9,279 nt of DNA from contig JAITED010000077.1 of assembly GCA_031282235.1 (NCBI GenBank), positions 1 through 9,279 on the forward strand. Direction: 5' to 3'. This DNA comes from Propionibacteriaceae bacterium. Its GTDB lineage: Bacteria; Actinomycetota; Actinomycetes; Propionibacteriales; Propionibacteriaceae. A model generated the notes under the pieces. It was not told where the DNA came from, ran no database searches, and saw nothing but the letters and a program-made list of their open reading frames with translations. The position numbers and the translations under genes were made by a program. Below are positions 1 through 7,200 of this stretch, in pieces (position 1 is the stretch's first letter; every line of letters begins with the position of its first letter).

Positions 1-98
1 GAGCAAGATGGTTGATTGTGGGAAATTCACGAAATTGGGGAGGGTTTTTGGGGGGATGGCGGCGTGAGTTGGAGGATTTCTACAAGTAAGCTCGGGGT
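1..98. other. G-rich leader upstream of fabG, no supported gene
   Basis: No coding sequence can be supported here. The + strand has G-runs at 37-40, 42-44 and 50-55. GAAATT occurs twice, at 22-27 and 31-36, with a 9-bp period. A perfect GGAGG lies at 71-75 but is 23 bases from the fabG ATG, too far for a normal ribosome binding site. No convincing -35/-10 pair was found. The region presumably holds the fabG promoter or the tail of an upstream gene, but neither can be shown. Confidence 0.4.
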
Positions 99-806
99 AT
101 GAGTCAACGTATTGCGGTGGTTACGGGGGGCGGGCGCGGCATTGGTGCCGCTATTGCGCGGGAACTTGTTGCTGCGGGGATGCAGGTGGTGTCGCTGGGG
201 CGCAGTGGTGGAGTTGATGCGCAGGTTACGTATCTTGATTGCGATGTACGGGATACGGCGGCGGTCGCGGCGGCGTTTACGCAGATAGAGACGGAGTTGG
301 GCACTCCTACGGTCATCGTCGCTAACGCTGGGGTCACTAAAGACACTCTGCTGTCGCGCATGGAGGATGCGGATTGGAATCAGGTCATTGACACCAACCT
401 CAACGGGGCTTATCGGGTGATTCGGCGGGCGGTGCGCGGCATGATACGCGAACGCTGGGGTCGTATCGTAGTGGTCAGTTCCGTGGTGGCGCTCAGTGGC
501 TCGGCGGGGCAGGCGAACTATGCCGCCTCCAAAGCAGGGCTGATTGGCATGGCGCGCGCCCTAGCACGAGAGTTGGGCAATCGCGGAATCACCTGTAACG
601 TAGTGGCACCCGGTTTTATTGAAACTGCAATGACAGCGGTGTTGGATGACGAGATACGTGCGGCGTATCAGCGCTCAATTCCGCTGGGAAGATTGGGTAC
701 GCCGGACGATGTGGCCGGTGTGGTGCGGTTTTTGGCAAGTGAAGCAGCAAGCTACCTCACTGGGGCGGTAATCCCGGTGGATGGTGGAATGGGAATGGGG
801 CACTGA
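99..806 (+). CDS. fabG: 3-oxoacyl-ACP reductase FabG (MabA-type)
   Basis: NADPH-dependent short-chain dehydrogenase that reduces 3-oxoacyl-ACP to 3-hydroxyacyl-ACP in the cytosolic type II fatty-acid elongation cycle. At 235 residues it has the usual family length. The cofactor motif TGGGRGIG starts at residue 9 and NAG is at 76-78. The catalytic tetrad is N100, S128, Y141 and K145, in the context QANYAASKAG. The C-terminus VIPVDGGMGMGH matches, from memory, that of Mycobacterium tuberculosis MabA. ATG 99 is the first possible start in frame, because a TAA lies at 87-89. Its only upstream purine run is GGGG at 94-97, so initiation may be weak or leaderless. The enoyl reductase begins one base after the stop, giving the mabA-inhA order and implying one transcript. 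Family assignment is very secure; the exact acyl chain length handled is not known. Confidence 0.95.
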   Translation: MSQRIAVVTGGGRGIGAAIARELVAAGMQVVSLGRSGGVDAQVTYLDCDVRDTAAVAAAFTQIETELGTPTVIVANAGVTKDTLLSRMEDADWNQVIDTNLNGAYRVIRRAVRGMIRERWGRIVVVSSVVALSGSAGQANYAASKAGLIGMARALARELGNRGITCNVVAPGFIETAMTAVLDDEIRAAYQRSIPLGRLGTPDDVAGVVRFLASEAASYLTGAVIPVDGGMGMGH

Positions 807-807
807 C

Positions 808-1581
808 ATGGGCATCTTAGAGGGTAAGAATCTGTTGGTCACCGGCGTGACCAGCCATACGTCTATCGCTTTCGCGGTGGCACAGGTGGCGCTCGCTGAG
901 GGAGCCAACGTCATCGTCTCGAATCTGGGGCGGGCGTTGCCGCTCACGACCCGGGTGGTGCGCAAGCTGAACCCCACCCCGGCGGTGATTGAACTCGACG
1001 TCACCGACACCGCCATGCTGGAGGCGCTGCCCGACGTGTTGCGCAGCCACGGGTTCACGCAGGTGGACGGCGTGGTGCACTCCATCGCTTTCGCTAACCC
1101 GGAACGGGCACTGGGCGGGGCGTTCCTAAACACCGCATGGCAAGACGTCTCCACCAGCCTGCACACCTCAGCTTACTCACTGAAATCCCTAGTCATGGCG
1201 GTAAAGCCGCTGCTGGTGCCTGGGAGTGCTGTAGTGGGCTTGACATACGACTCTGCGGTCACTTGGCCGGATTACGACTGGATGGGGGTTTCTAAAGCTG
1301 CACTGGAGGCCACCAGCCGCTACCTGGCGCGCTATCTAGGCCCAGACGGCATCCGCTGCAACTTGGTATCGGCTGGCCCGGTAGACACTATCGCAAAGAT
1401 GGCGATACCGGGCGCGCACGACTGGGATGAGCTCTGGTCGAAGCGGGCTCCGCTGGGTTGGAATCCGAAAGATGCCACCCCGGTAGCGCGCGCCGTAACG
1501 GCGCTCCTCTCTGACTGGTTCCCCGCCACCACCGGCGAAATCATCTTCGTAGACGGCGGTTTCCACTCCACCGGAGCTTAG
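808..1581 (+). CDS. fabI: Enoyl-ACP reductase, InhA/FabI type
   Basis: NADH-dependent reduction of trans-2-enoyl-ACP, the last step of each type II fatty-acid elongation round. The product is 257 residues from ATG 808, which follows a GGAATGGGG purine run and sits one base after the fabG stop. An in-frame ATG at 781 inside fabG would add nine unlikely residues. The N-terminus MGILEGKNLLVTGV is the usual enoyl-reductase opening. The dinucleotide motif G-V-T-S-H-T-S-I-A-F covers about residues 13-22. The catalytic pair is Y156 and K163 (YDWMGVSK), and Y147 stands where InhA has F149. The C-terminal part (RAPLGWN, KDATPVA, ALLSDWFPATTGE, VDGG) matches InhA closely. The substrate-binding loop between residues 194 and 212 is about ten residues shorter than in mycobacterial InhA, which suggests ordinary-length rather than mycolate-precursor acyl chains. 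It could equally be labelled inhA. Confidence 0.93.
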   Translation: MGILEGKNLLVTGVTSHTSIAFAVAQVALAEGANVIVSNLGRALPLTTRVVRKLNPTPAVIELDVTDTAMLEALPDVLRSHGFTQVDGVVHSIAFANPERALGGAFLNTAWQDVSTSLHTSAYSLKSLVMAVKPLLVPGSAVVGLTYDSAVTWPDYDWMGVSKAALEATSRYLARYLGPDGIRCNLVSAGPVDTIAKMAIPGAHDWDELWSKRAPLGWNPKDATPVARAVTALLSDWFPATTGEIIFVDGGFHSTGA

Positions 1582-1588
1582 CCGGTGG
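1568..1588 (+). terminator. Possible hairpin terminator across the fabI stop codon
   Basis: A perfect 7-bp GC-rich inverted repeat, CCACCGG at 1568-1574 and CCGGTGG at 1582-1588, has a 7-base loop containing the TAG stop at 1579-1581. No T-tract follows. U-less hairpins are common at actinobacterial gene ends, so this is a plausible but unproven end to the fabG-fabI transcript. Confidence 0.4.
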
Positions 1589-1596
1589 CAGTTCGC

Positions 1597-1648
1597 GGTG
1601 TTGTCCGCAGCGCCCTAGGTGTTGTCCGCTGACCCCTAAGTGTTGCCG
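1597..1648. repeat. 21-bp-period intergenic tandem repeat
   Basis: Two 21-bp units at 1597-1617 and 1618-1638 match at 18 of 21 positions. Each starts with GGTGTTGTCCGC and ends with CCCTA. A decayed third unit begins exactly one period later at 1639 (AGTGTTGCCG). The array lies between the fabI stop and the start of the ThiF-like gene at 1701. The 21-bp period is about two helical turns, which would suit a protein-binding array, but simple duplication is equally possible. The rest of the gap (1649-1700) shows no clear promoter. Confidence 0.7.
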
Positions 1649-1700
1649 ATGCCTGCCACCCCCTTGCCAGCGCTACTACCCAATCGGCACGATTACCGGT

Positions 1701-2648
1701 ATGGAAAACCACTACCCAGCGCTAGCCGCAGACATCGTACAACTCGACGGTTATCTACGTATCGAACGTCCAGATGGACTACGTTGCTGCATCGGCGGGC
1801 TATCCCCCGCCCTGCAGAAAGCCGTCGCCACCTTGGGGCACGCCGACACCAACCCAGACCAAAACCTGAACTTGGCAACACCCGACGAGTTGGCGTTCGA
1901 CCGCCTAGTGGATGACCTTAGGGGTAAAGGGCTGTTGACTAGACCAGATACCGACCCGCCACTGCGGGTAGCGCTGATAGGCACGCACGCGCTAGCGCTA
2001 CAGATTGGGTTAGCACTGCTCAGACTGCCGATACGACTCATCATCTGCCACAGCGAACCACCGCGGCGCTCCTTAGGTAGTTTGCGCACTTTTCGCACCC
2101 CACGGCAGCTTGCAGAAAAACTGCGCCACGCCGCCACCGATGCTGCGCTGGTCACACTGGGCGGCCATTGGATGGATTTAACCCCGGCGGCCTGCGATTT
2201 GGTGATTATCGCTGCCGACACTATCGCCGCAGACCGCGCCATCACCGCATTACTGCTACGCCGCGAAGTGGCTCATTTAAGCGTGACCGCCCACTTAGAC
2301 AGCGCGGCGGTAGGGCCACTCGTAGACACCCGTGGCGGATCTTGCCTCACCTGCACCGACCACTACCGTACCGATTTTGACCCCGATTGGCCGCTGGTGG
2401 TTTCAGAGCTAGCGGCAATGGAAGCCCACCCCAATCCGCTGTTAATCCAGTGGGCAGCCACTGAAACGGCGCTGGCAACGTATTGGTTCCGACAAGGCCA
2501 CAACGTATTGCGTTCCCTCACCCTGCACGCCGACCTTACCCACCCCGGAGTAACCCGCCGCAAATGGTTAGCGCACCCCGAATGTGCCTGTGCCCCCGCC
2601 ACCCCATGTGCCCCCGCCACCCCAGCCCCGCTGGCGATAGCCGCCTAA
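1701..2648 (+). CDS. ThiF/E1-like (TOMM cyclodehydratase-like) zinc-binding protein
   Basis: This 315-residue protein resembles the actinobacterial family annotated as TOMM precursor leader peptide-binding or ThiF-like. Residues 1-80 carry a conserved-looking segment (IERPDG, IGGLSPALQKAV). Residues 88-115 form a Rossmann-like strand-loop-helix (LRVALIGTHALAL) without the full GxGxxG of active E1 enzymes. A hydrophobic strand LVIIAADT follows at 167-174. The signature is GGSCLTCTDHYRTDFDPDWP at 212-231, with C215 and C218, plus the late pair C295 and C297 in HPECAC; these four would form a structural zinc site. No clear adenylating site is visible, so an ATP-activating role is doubtful. ATG 1701 is the first ATG, GTG or TTG in frame after the fabI end, but it has no Shine-Dalgarno sequence. 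No YcaO, dehydrogenase or precursor peptide is nearby, so a housekeeping or orphan role is likelier than a peptide natural-product pathway. It is convergent with the helicase gene. The biochemical function is unknown. Confidence 0.7.
   Translation: MENHYPALAADIVQLDGYLRIERPDGLRCCIGGLSPALQKAVATLGHADTNPDQNLNLATPDELAFDRLVDDLRGKGLLTRPDTDPPLRVALIGTHALALQIGLALLRLPIRLIICHSEPPRRSLGSLRTFRTPRQLAEKLRHAATDAALVTLGGHWMDLTPAACDLVIIAADTIAADRAITALLLRREVAHLSVTAHLDSAAVGPLVDTRGGSCLTCTDHYRTDFDPDWPLVVSELAAMEAHPNPLLIQWAATETALATYWFRQGHNVLRSLTLHADLTHPGVTRRKWLAHPECACAPATPCAPATPAPLAIAA
2589..2624 (+). repeat. Perfect 18-bp tandem duplication in the ThiF-like gene
   Basis: Two identical 18-bp units at 2589-2606 and 2607-2624 encode CAPATP twice (residues 297-302 and 303-308). 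The unit begins with the cysteine codon that completes the CxC motif, so the duplication adds an extra cysteine, C303, near the presumed zinc ligands. The units have no synonymous differences, which suggests a recent event. Confidence 0.9.
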
Positions 2649-2666
2649 CCGCTACTGGAACCAGCG

Positions 2667-2694
2667 GCGCTCAGAGCAGCGCGCTCAGAGCAGC
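2667..2694. repeat. 14-bp tandem duplication at the convergent gene junction
   Basis: GCGCTCAGAGCAGC occurs twice head to tail, at 2667-2680 and 2681-2694, and AGCGGCGCT flanks the array at 2663-2671 and 2692-2700. The second copy contains the minus-strand TGA stop of the helicase gene at 2685-2687. A small hairpin (GCGCT 2667-2671, AGCGC 2678-2682) can form, and CTGG/CCAG pair just upstream at 2656-2664. The region might terminate both convergent transcripts, but there is no T-tract. Confidence 0.75.
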
Positions 2695-4067
2695 GGCGCT
2701 AGGAAGCGGGTGAGGGTGGCGCTCCAAGTCAGCAGCAGTTGGTCACGGGCGCGGGTGAGGGCTACATATAGCAGTCGCCCTTCTTCGGCTATCTGAGCGG
2801 GGGTGGTGGCTAACGGATGGGGCAGGTTGCCCTCGTTCAGCCCGACTACGGCCACCGCTGGCCACTCCAGCCCTTTAGCGGCGTGCATGGTTGCCAGCGT
2901 CACGCCGTAGCTTCCGGCATCGGCGTCATCTTTTAGATACGCTGGGATTTGGGCGGCTTCCAACGCTGCGGCGAGCGCCTCAAGCTGGGTGCGGGTGCGG
3001 GACAACACCGCCATCTCATCCCAACCCATACCGGTGTTAGCCAGTGACTCCAACCAACCGGTAACGTTGCGGATTTCGACGGCGGCGTTGTCGGCGGACT
3101 GTGCGCTCACCACACCACCCAAACCGCGTTCTGCGATGAGTTCTACTGCGTCAATATCATCCGGCCACGCCGCAGCCAACCGGTTAGCTAGCCGGGTGAT
3201 TTCAGCGTGACTACGGTAATTGTGGGTGAGCTCGAAACGTATCGCGCTGGGATAGACCCTCGTGAAGTCATACAGAAATGCAGCATTTGCGCCCGCGAAC
3301 GTATGAATGGTCTGCGCCGGGTCGCCCACTACGCAGATGTCCTCGTTCTCCCCCAGCCACAGCAGCAGCAGCGCGTACTGGATGCCGGAAACATCTTGAA
3401 ACTCATCGACGCTGAAGTGGCGGTAGGTGCGCGTCACCTCGCCCGCCACCGCCGGATAGCGATGCAGCATGGCGGCGCAGGCGAGCAGTACATCGTCAAA
3501 ATCCATCACCCCTTGGGCGCGTTTGGCGCGCTCATACGTCACCCAACTAGCAGCAACGGTCTCTGCCTCCATCTGGGGCACCTGACGGCACAGCAGCGCC
3601 GCCTGTTCCGCGTAGCGCGCTTGGGTGACGTTAGAGGTTTTCGCCCAAGTGATTTCGGTGGCAACCGCGCGTACCAAACTCCGCTCCGGGGTGATGCCTT
3701 GCGCAGCGATGGCTTGGGTGATGAGCCCCGTATTATCTGCGCGCACCTGCGGCAAAGCGGAACCGGTCACTTGTGGCCAGAAGTAGCGCAACTGGCGCAG
3801 CGCCGCCGCATGAAACGTGCGCGCCTGCACGCCAGCAACCCCCAACTGTTCCAGCCGTTCCCTAAGCTCTGTGGCCGCCTTATTGGTGAAAGTGAGCGCC
3901 AACACCGCCTCCGGGTCGTACTCCCCGCTGGCCACCGCATGAGCGATACGGTGCGTGATGGCAGTGGTTTTGCCGGTTCCGGCTCCAGCCGCCACTACCA
4001 CTGGACGCGCCAGCGTTTCGACCACACGCAACTGCTCGTCGTCCAGTTCGTCCAGAATGGGGTTCAC
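2685..4067 (-). CDS. uvrD2: UvrD2-like superfamily 1A DNA helicase, minimal form
   Basis: Predicted 3'-5' ATP-dependent DNA helicase or translocase, 460 residues. The motifs run in order: Q motif (DDEQ 9-12), Walker A AGAGTGKT 27-34, motif Ia TFTNKAA 59-65, motif Ib ARTFHAAALRQLRYFWP 82-98, DEFQD 221-225, GDPAQTIHTFAGA 248-260, NYRSH 283-287, MHAAKGLEW 394-402 and VALTRAR 435-441. The stretch around 82-98 and the LASLHAAKGLEW-like motif are UvrD2 hallmarks. It is much shorter than typical UvrD or UvrD2 proteins (about 650-720 residues). Only about 105 residues separate motifs IV and V, so most of the 2B subdomain is missing, and the chain ends at RFLAPLL, so the usual UvrD2 linker and HRDC domain are absent. 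No frameshift is seen and the motifs are intact, so it is probably functional. The start is GTG at 4067 with a weak AGG upstream. It is divergent from recC. A generic PcrA-like helicase is the alternative. Confidence 0.85.
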   Translation of the reverse strand: MNPILDELDDEQLRVVETLARPVVVAAGAGTGKTTAITHRIAHAVASGEYDPEAVLALTFTNKAATELRERLEQLGVAGVQARTFHAAALRQLRYFWPQVTGSALPQVRADNTGLITQAIAAQGITPERSLVRAVATEITWAKTSNVTQARYAEQAALLCRQVPQMEAETVAASWVTYERAKRAQGVMDFDDVLLACAAMLHRYPAVAGEVTRTYRHFSVDEFQDVSGIQYALLLLWLGENEDICVVGDPAQTIHTFAGANAAFLYDFTRVYPSAIRFELTHNYRSHAEITRLANRLAAAWPDDIDAVELIAERGLGGVVSAQSADNAAVEIRNVTGWLESLANTGMGWDEMAVLSRTRTQLEALAAALEAAQIPAYLKDDADAGSYGVTLATMHAAKGLEWPAVAVVGLNEGNLPHPLATTPAQIAEEGRLLYVALTRARDQLLLTWSATLTRFLAPLL

Positions 4068-4206
4068 AGGATTCAGCCTAGACGAACGCCGCCTAAACCT
4101 CGGACAAAGACCTGCGTCAAAACTGTCACCGCGAAATGCGGCGAAACATTAGGTAAATGCCGCTCACTGCCGTACATTGCTGGGTAGAGAAAGAAAAGAA
4201 CCGTCA
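4068..4206. promoter_or_regulatory. Divergent promoter region between uvrD2 and recC
   Basis: This 139-bp gap must carry the start signals of both genes. On the minus strand, TTGACG (complement of 4115-4120) matches the -35 consensus at 5 of 6 positions, and a weak TTAGGC lies 18 bp further on (4091-4096). Transcription would then begin shortly before the GTG at 4067. On the plus strand, TACATT at 4173-4178 is a TAnnnT-type -10 element with no good -35. It would place the recC start site near 4185. GCGGC (4138-4142) and GCCGC (4159-4163) form a loose inverted repeat. No convincing LexA box was found. Confidence 0.35.
4190..4200 (+). promoter_or_regulatory. Purine-rich ribosome binding site favouring GTG 4207 for recC
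   Basis: An AG-rich run, AAAGAAAAGAA, ends six bases before GTG 4207. The competing in-frame TTG at 4177 lies inside the candidate -10 hexamer and lacks a purine run at suitable spacing. The run is not a perfect Shine-Dalgarno sequence. Confidence 0.4.
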
Positions 4207-7200
4207 GTGAACCACGTTAAAGTTGAGCGTACATTTTCTAGGCCCCCCAACGACCTACCCACAGTTGAGCGCGTGCCTACTTGGGTCATGCTCTGTGAAC
4301 AGGTGAGCGCATTCTTGGGCGAACTGCCCGCAGACCCTTTCACCCCCCAAACGCTGATAGTGCCGTCGCTGGGGCACGCCCGGGTGTTGGCGCAGTACGT
4401 CGCAACTGCGCGCCCGCAAACGCAAGCAATCGCTGCCGGGGTTGATTTCCTCACTCCACTTCGGCTTTTACGGCGCGCCACCGGCGGCGATGAACGTTGG
4501 AGCGTCACTAGTCTGGCGCAGAGCGTCGCCACCATCTTGCCCCACAGCGCACACCAACTAACCTCCGGGCGGCTGGTCAGCGAAGCGCTACGGGTGGCGG
4601 AACTGTTTCGCCGCTATCGAACGTACTGCCCAGAACTGCTGCACGCTTGGGAGAATGGTGAGGACATAACCGCTACTGGGGAGGCTTTGGATGCAACGCA
4701 GCGCTGGCAAGCTGAGGTTTGGCGGCAGGTGGTGGCCACCTTGGGAACACCACCCGATGCCGCTGCTGCCGCTGCCACTATCGCACCGGATTCCCCAGTG
4801 GGCGTGGTGCTGGTAGGGGGGTATACGGCGTTCACTAGGGAACTTGTTACTGCGCTCGGAGCTACTCGCCCGATACGAATCTGGCGCTACGCCCCAATCT
4901 CGGACGTATCCGTATCTGACATCGCCATCAAACGCTATCTGCCAACTACCGAAGCATCGTATTCATCCCCCCCAACGCCCGCCGTAGCGTATCTAGCACC
5001 CACTGACCACAACCCGCCGCAGCCCACCCCCGCGCCCTCCCCGCCGCCGACTGCCACCACTCCCCTATCCCTGTTGGCCGCGGCTCAGGCTCGTATCAGC
5101 GGCCAACCCCAAACCTTTAATGCTGCTAATGCTGCTAATGCTGCTAACGCCGCCGCAGACAGTTCCATACAGATTCATCTCGCGCATGGCCCGTCGCGGC
5201 AGGTCGAGGTGTTACGCGAAGTGCTCTGCGGGATACTCGCTGACGACCCGACGTTGGAGCCGCGTAACGTGCTTGTGCTAGCCAGCAGCTTGGAAACGTA
5301 TGCTCACCTGCTGCAATCCGCATTCCATCCCACCCTGCAGGGTCATCCCGGGCATCGGCTGCGGGTGAGCATAGCCGCTAACCAACTGCCCCGTCCGAAT
5401 GCGGCGTTAGAACTGCTGCTGCGCGTCCTAAAGTTGCGCTCGGCTCGCTGCGAGATTACCGACCTCATCGACATCGCCGCCCACCCGCAGGTCATGGCGC
5501 GGTTCGGTTTTGACGCCGCCGCGCTCGCCCGGCTGCGCGAACTCACCACTCAGGCGGGCATAATCTGGGGGTTGGATGCCGCCCAGCGGCGCTGGTTTGG
5601 GTTAGAGAACATACGTCAATCCACTTGGTTTGCGGGCGTAGAACGGCTGACCATCTCGGCTTTGTTTAGCGCCACCGCGCCCAGCCCCCAAACCACGGTG
5701 CTGCCAGTGGAGGGCGTAGAGACGCAGGATTTGGAACTCATCGGAGCGTTGGCGGAGTTGGTCTCTAGGTTGCGCCGCGCCGTCTCCGTGAACGCGCAAC
5801 CTGCCACTTTTGACGCTTGGCGGGAGCGGCTGTTGGCGCAACTCGATTGGCTGGCTGCCCCGCTCGGGCCGGACGACAACACTATCGCTGATGCGCGCGC
5901 CCTGCTGGCGACCCTGCAGGATGCTACCGGAGCCCCGGAGGTGGAAGCTACCGATTTAGTCGGGTTGCTCGCCAAGCTTTCCGCTGCGGAGCGCGGGCGC
6001 GCCGCGTACTGCAACGGTTCCCTCACCATCACCCAGTTGGGCGACTTCACTGGTGTCACCCACGATGTGGTGGTGGTGTTGGGGGTTGCTGACGACCAGT
6101 GGCCGCACCGTAACCCCCTTGACCCCGATGACCTCACCCCGGACACCGTACAAACTGCGCTGCGCCGGGAGGCGCGCTGGCAACTGTTGGCAGCGTTGCT
6201 GGCGGCTCGGAAACGCTTTGTGGTGGTGACTCAGGGGCTTGACCCGATAACTAACCGTCCGCTGGCCGACCCGCTGGCGATACGTGACCTGCGTAGGCTG
6301 GTGGCCGCTTGTGGGGTGCCGGATTCCCAGATAATACGCAGACACCCACTCCAGCCGCATGACTGGAGCGAGTTTGTCACGGAAAACGCTGAGGTAGAGG
6401 TGCCGTTCAGTTTTGATGCCGACGCGCTGCGCGGGGCGCTCGCCGCAGCGGAACCGGGCACCTCGGCGCCACCGCGCTGGCAAATTGAGCTGCCTTTCCG
6501 CGACGCTCCCCCGACAACCGAACAGGTGGAGTTAAGCGATTTGGAGACGTTTTTCCTCAACCCGGCTCGGGAACTGCTCGCCGCCCACGGCCTCAGGCTT
6601 AACCGCTGGGATACGCTGCCGCGCCGGGAACTCCCGCTTGAACTGGATGCCCTAGCCCGCTATCAGGTGGGGCAACGCCTGCTGGACGATACGCTGGCCG
6701 GGGTGCCAGTGCCCGATTCACTACGTCGTATACGCCTAGCTGGGCTGGTGGCTCCCGGCGAGTTGGGTAGCGACCAGTTGGCGGCCATCAACCACGATGT
6801 CCAAAACATCGCCCAACAAGTCACCAAAAAACGCGGCACGCCAGCGCTGACCCGGTTGGACGTTGACGTGAGCGGCATACGAATCACCGGAACCCTCACC
6901 ACTTGGGACGGGAAACTGTTGGAGTGGCGTTTCGGTTCCGTCAAATCCGCGCAAGTGGTGGGGTTGTGGTTGCAACTGTTAGCGTTGAAACTCAGCCGCC
7001 CCGATGTGCCAGCGCTCGGAGCAGTGATTGGGCGCGGCACGCCGACGTATCTACGCGCCCCCGAGGTGCCCCAAGCGGCACAACTGCTGCGCGAGATGTT
7101 GCAGTTACGGCAGGCCGGGCTCACCCAGTTGGTGCCGCTGCCCGTGGAAACGGCGGCGGCTTGGATGGGGTTCACCACTTGGTCTCGCAAAAACCCGGCA

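Noticed and set aside
2..67. Open frame from the left edge ending in TGA at 65-67, possible tail of an upstream gene
   Set aside because: Only 21 codons are visible, with no recognisable motif, and codon content does not distinguish it from noncoding sequence.
675..1166. 163-codon minus-strand frame across the fabG-fabI junction
   Set aside because: It is antisense to two strongly conserved genes and carries no recognisable domain.
1640..1915. 91-codon frame overlapping the start of the ThiF-like gene, considered as a precursor peptide
   Set aside because: It is out of frame with a well-supported gene, very Arg-rich, and lacks a leader/core layout.
1701..2648. A TOMM or thiopeptide biosynthetic cluster
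   Set aside because: Only the ThiF-like protein is present; the flanking genes are fatty-acid and DNA repair functions.
4123..4131. CTGTCACCG as a RecA-independent DNA-damage (PafBC-type) promoter element
   Set aside because: Only 6 of 9 positions match TTGTCRGTG, and no TAnnnT follows at the required 8-base spacing.
3207..4187. 326-codon open frame on the + strand opposite uvrD2
   Set aside because: It is a shadow of the GC-rich helicase gene. The translation is rich in Arg and His with no recognisable motif, while the opposite strand has all helicase motifs.
4758..4782. GCC/GCT alanine run in recC as a further tandem repeat
   Set aside because: It is a short six-alanine codon run with mixed codons and no clear longer unit.
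5616..6483. Long minus-strand open frames inside recC
   Set aside because: They are low-complexity Ser/Arg-rich shadows, and recC is continuous and conserved on the other strand.
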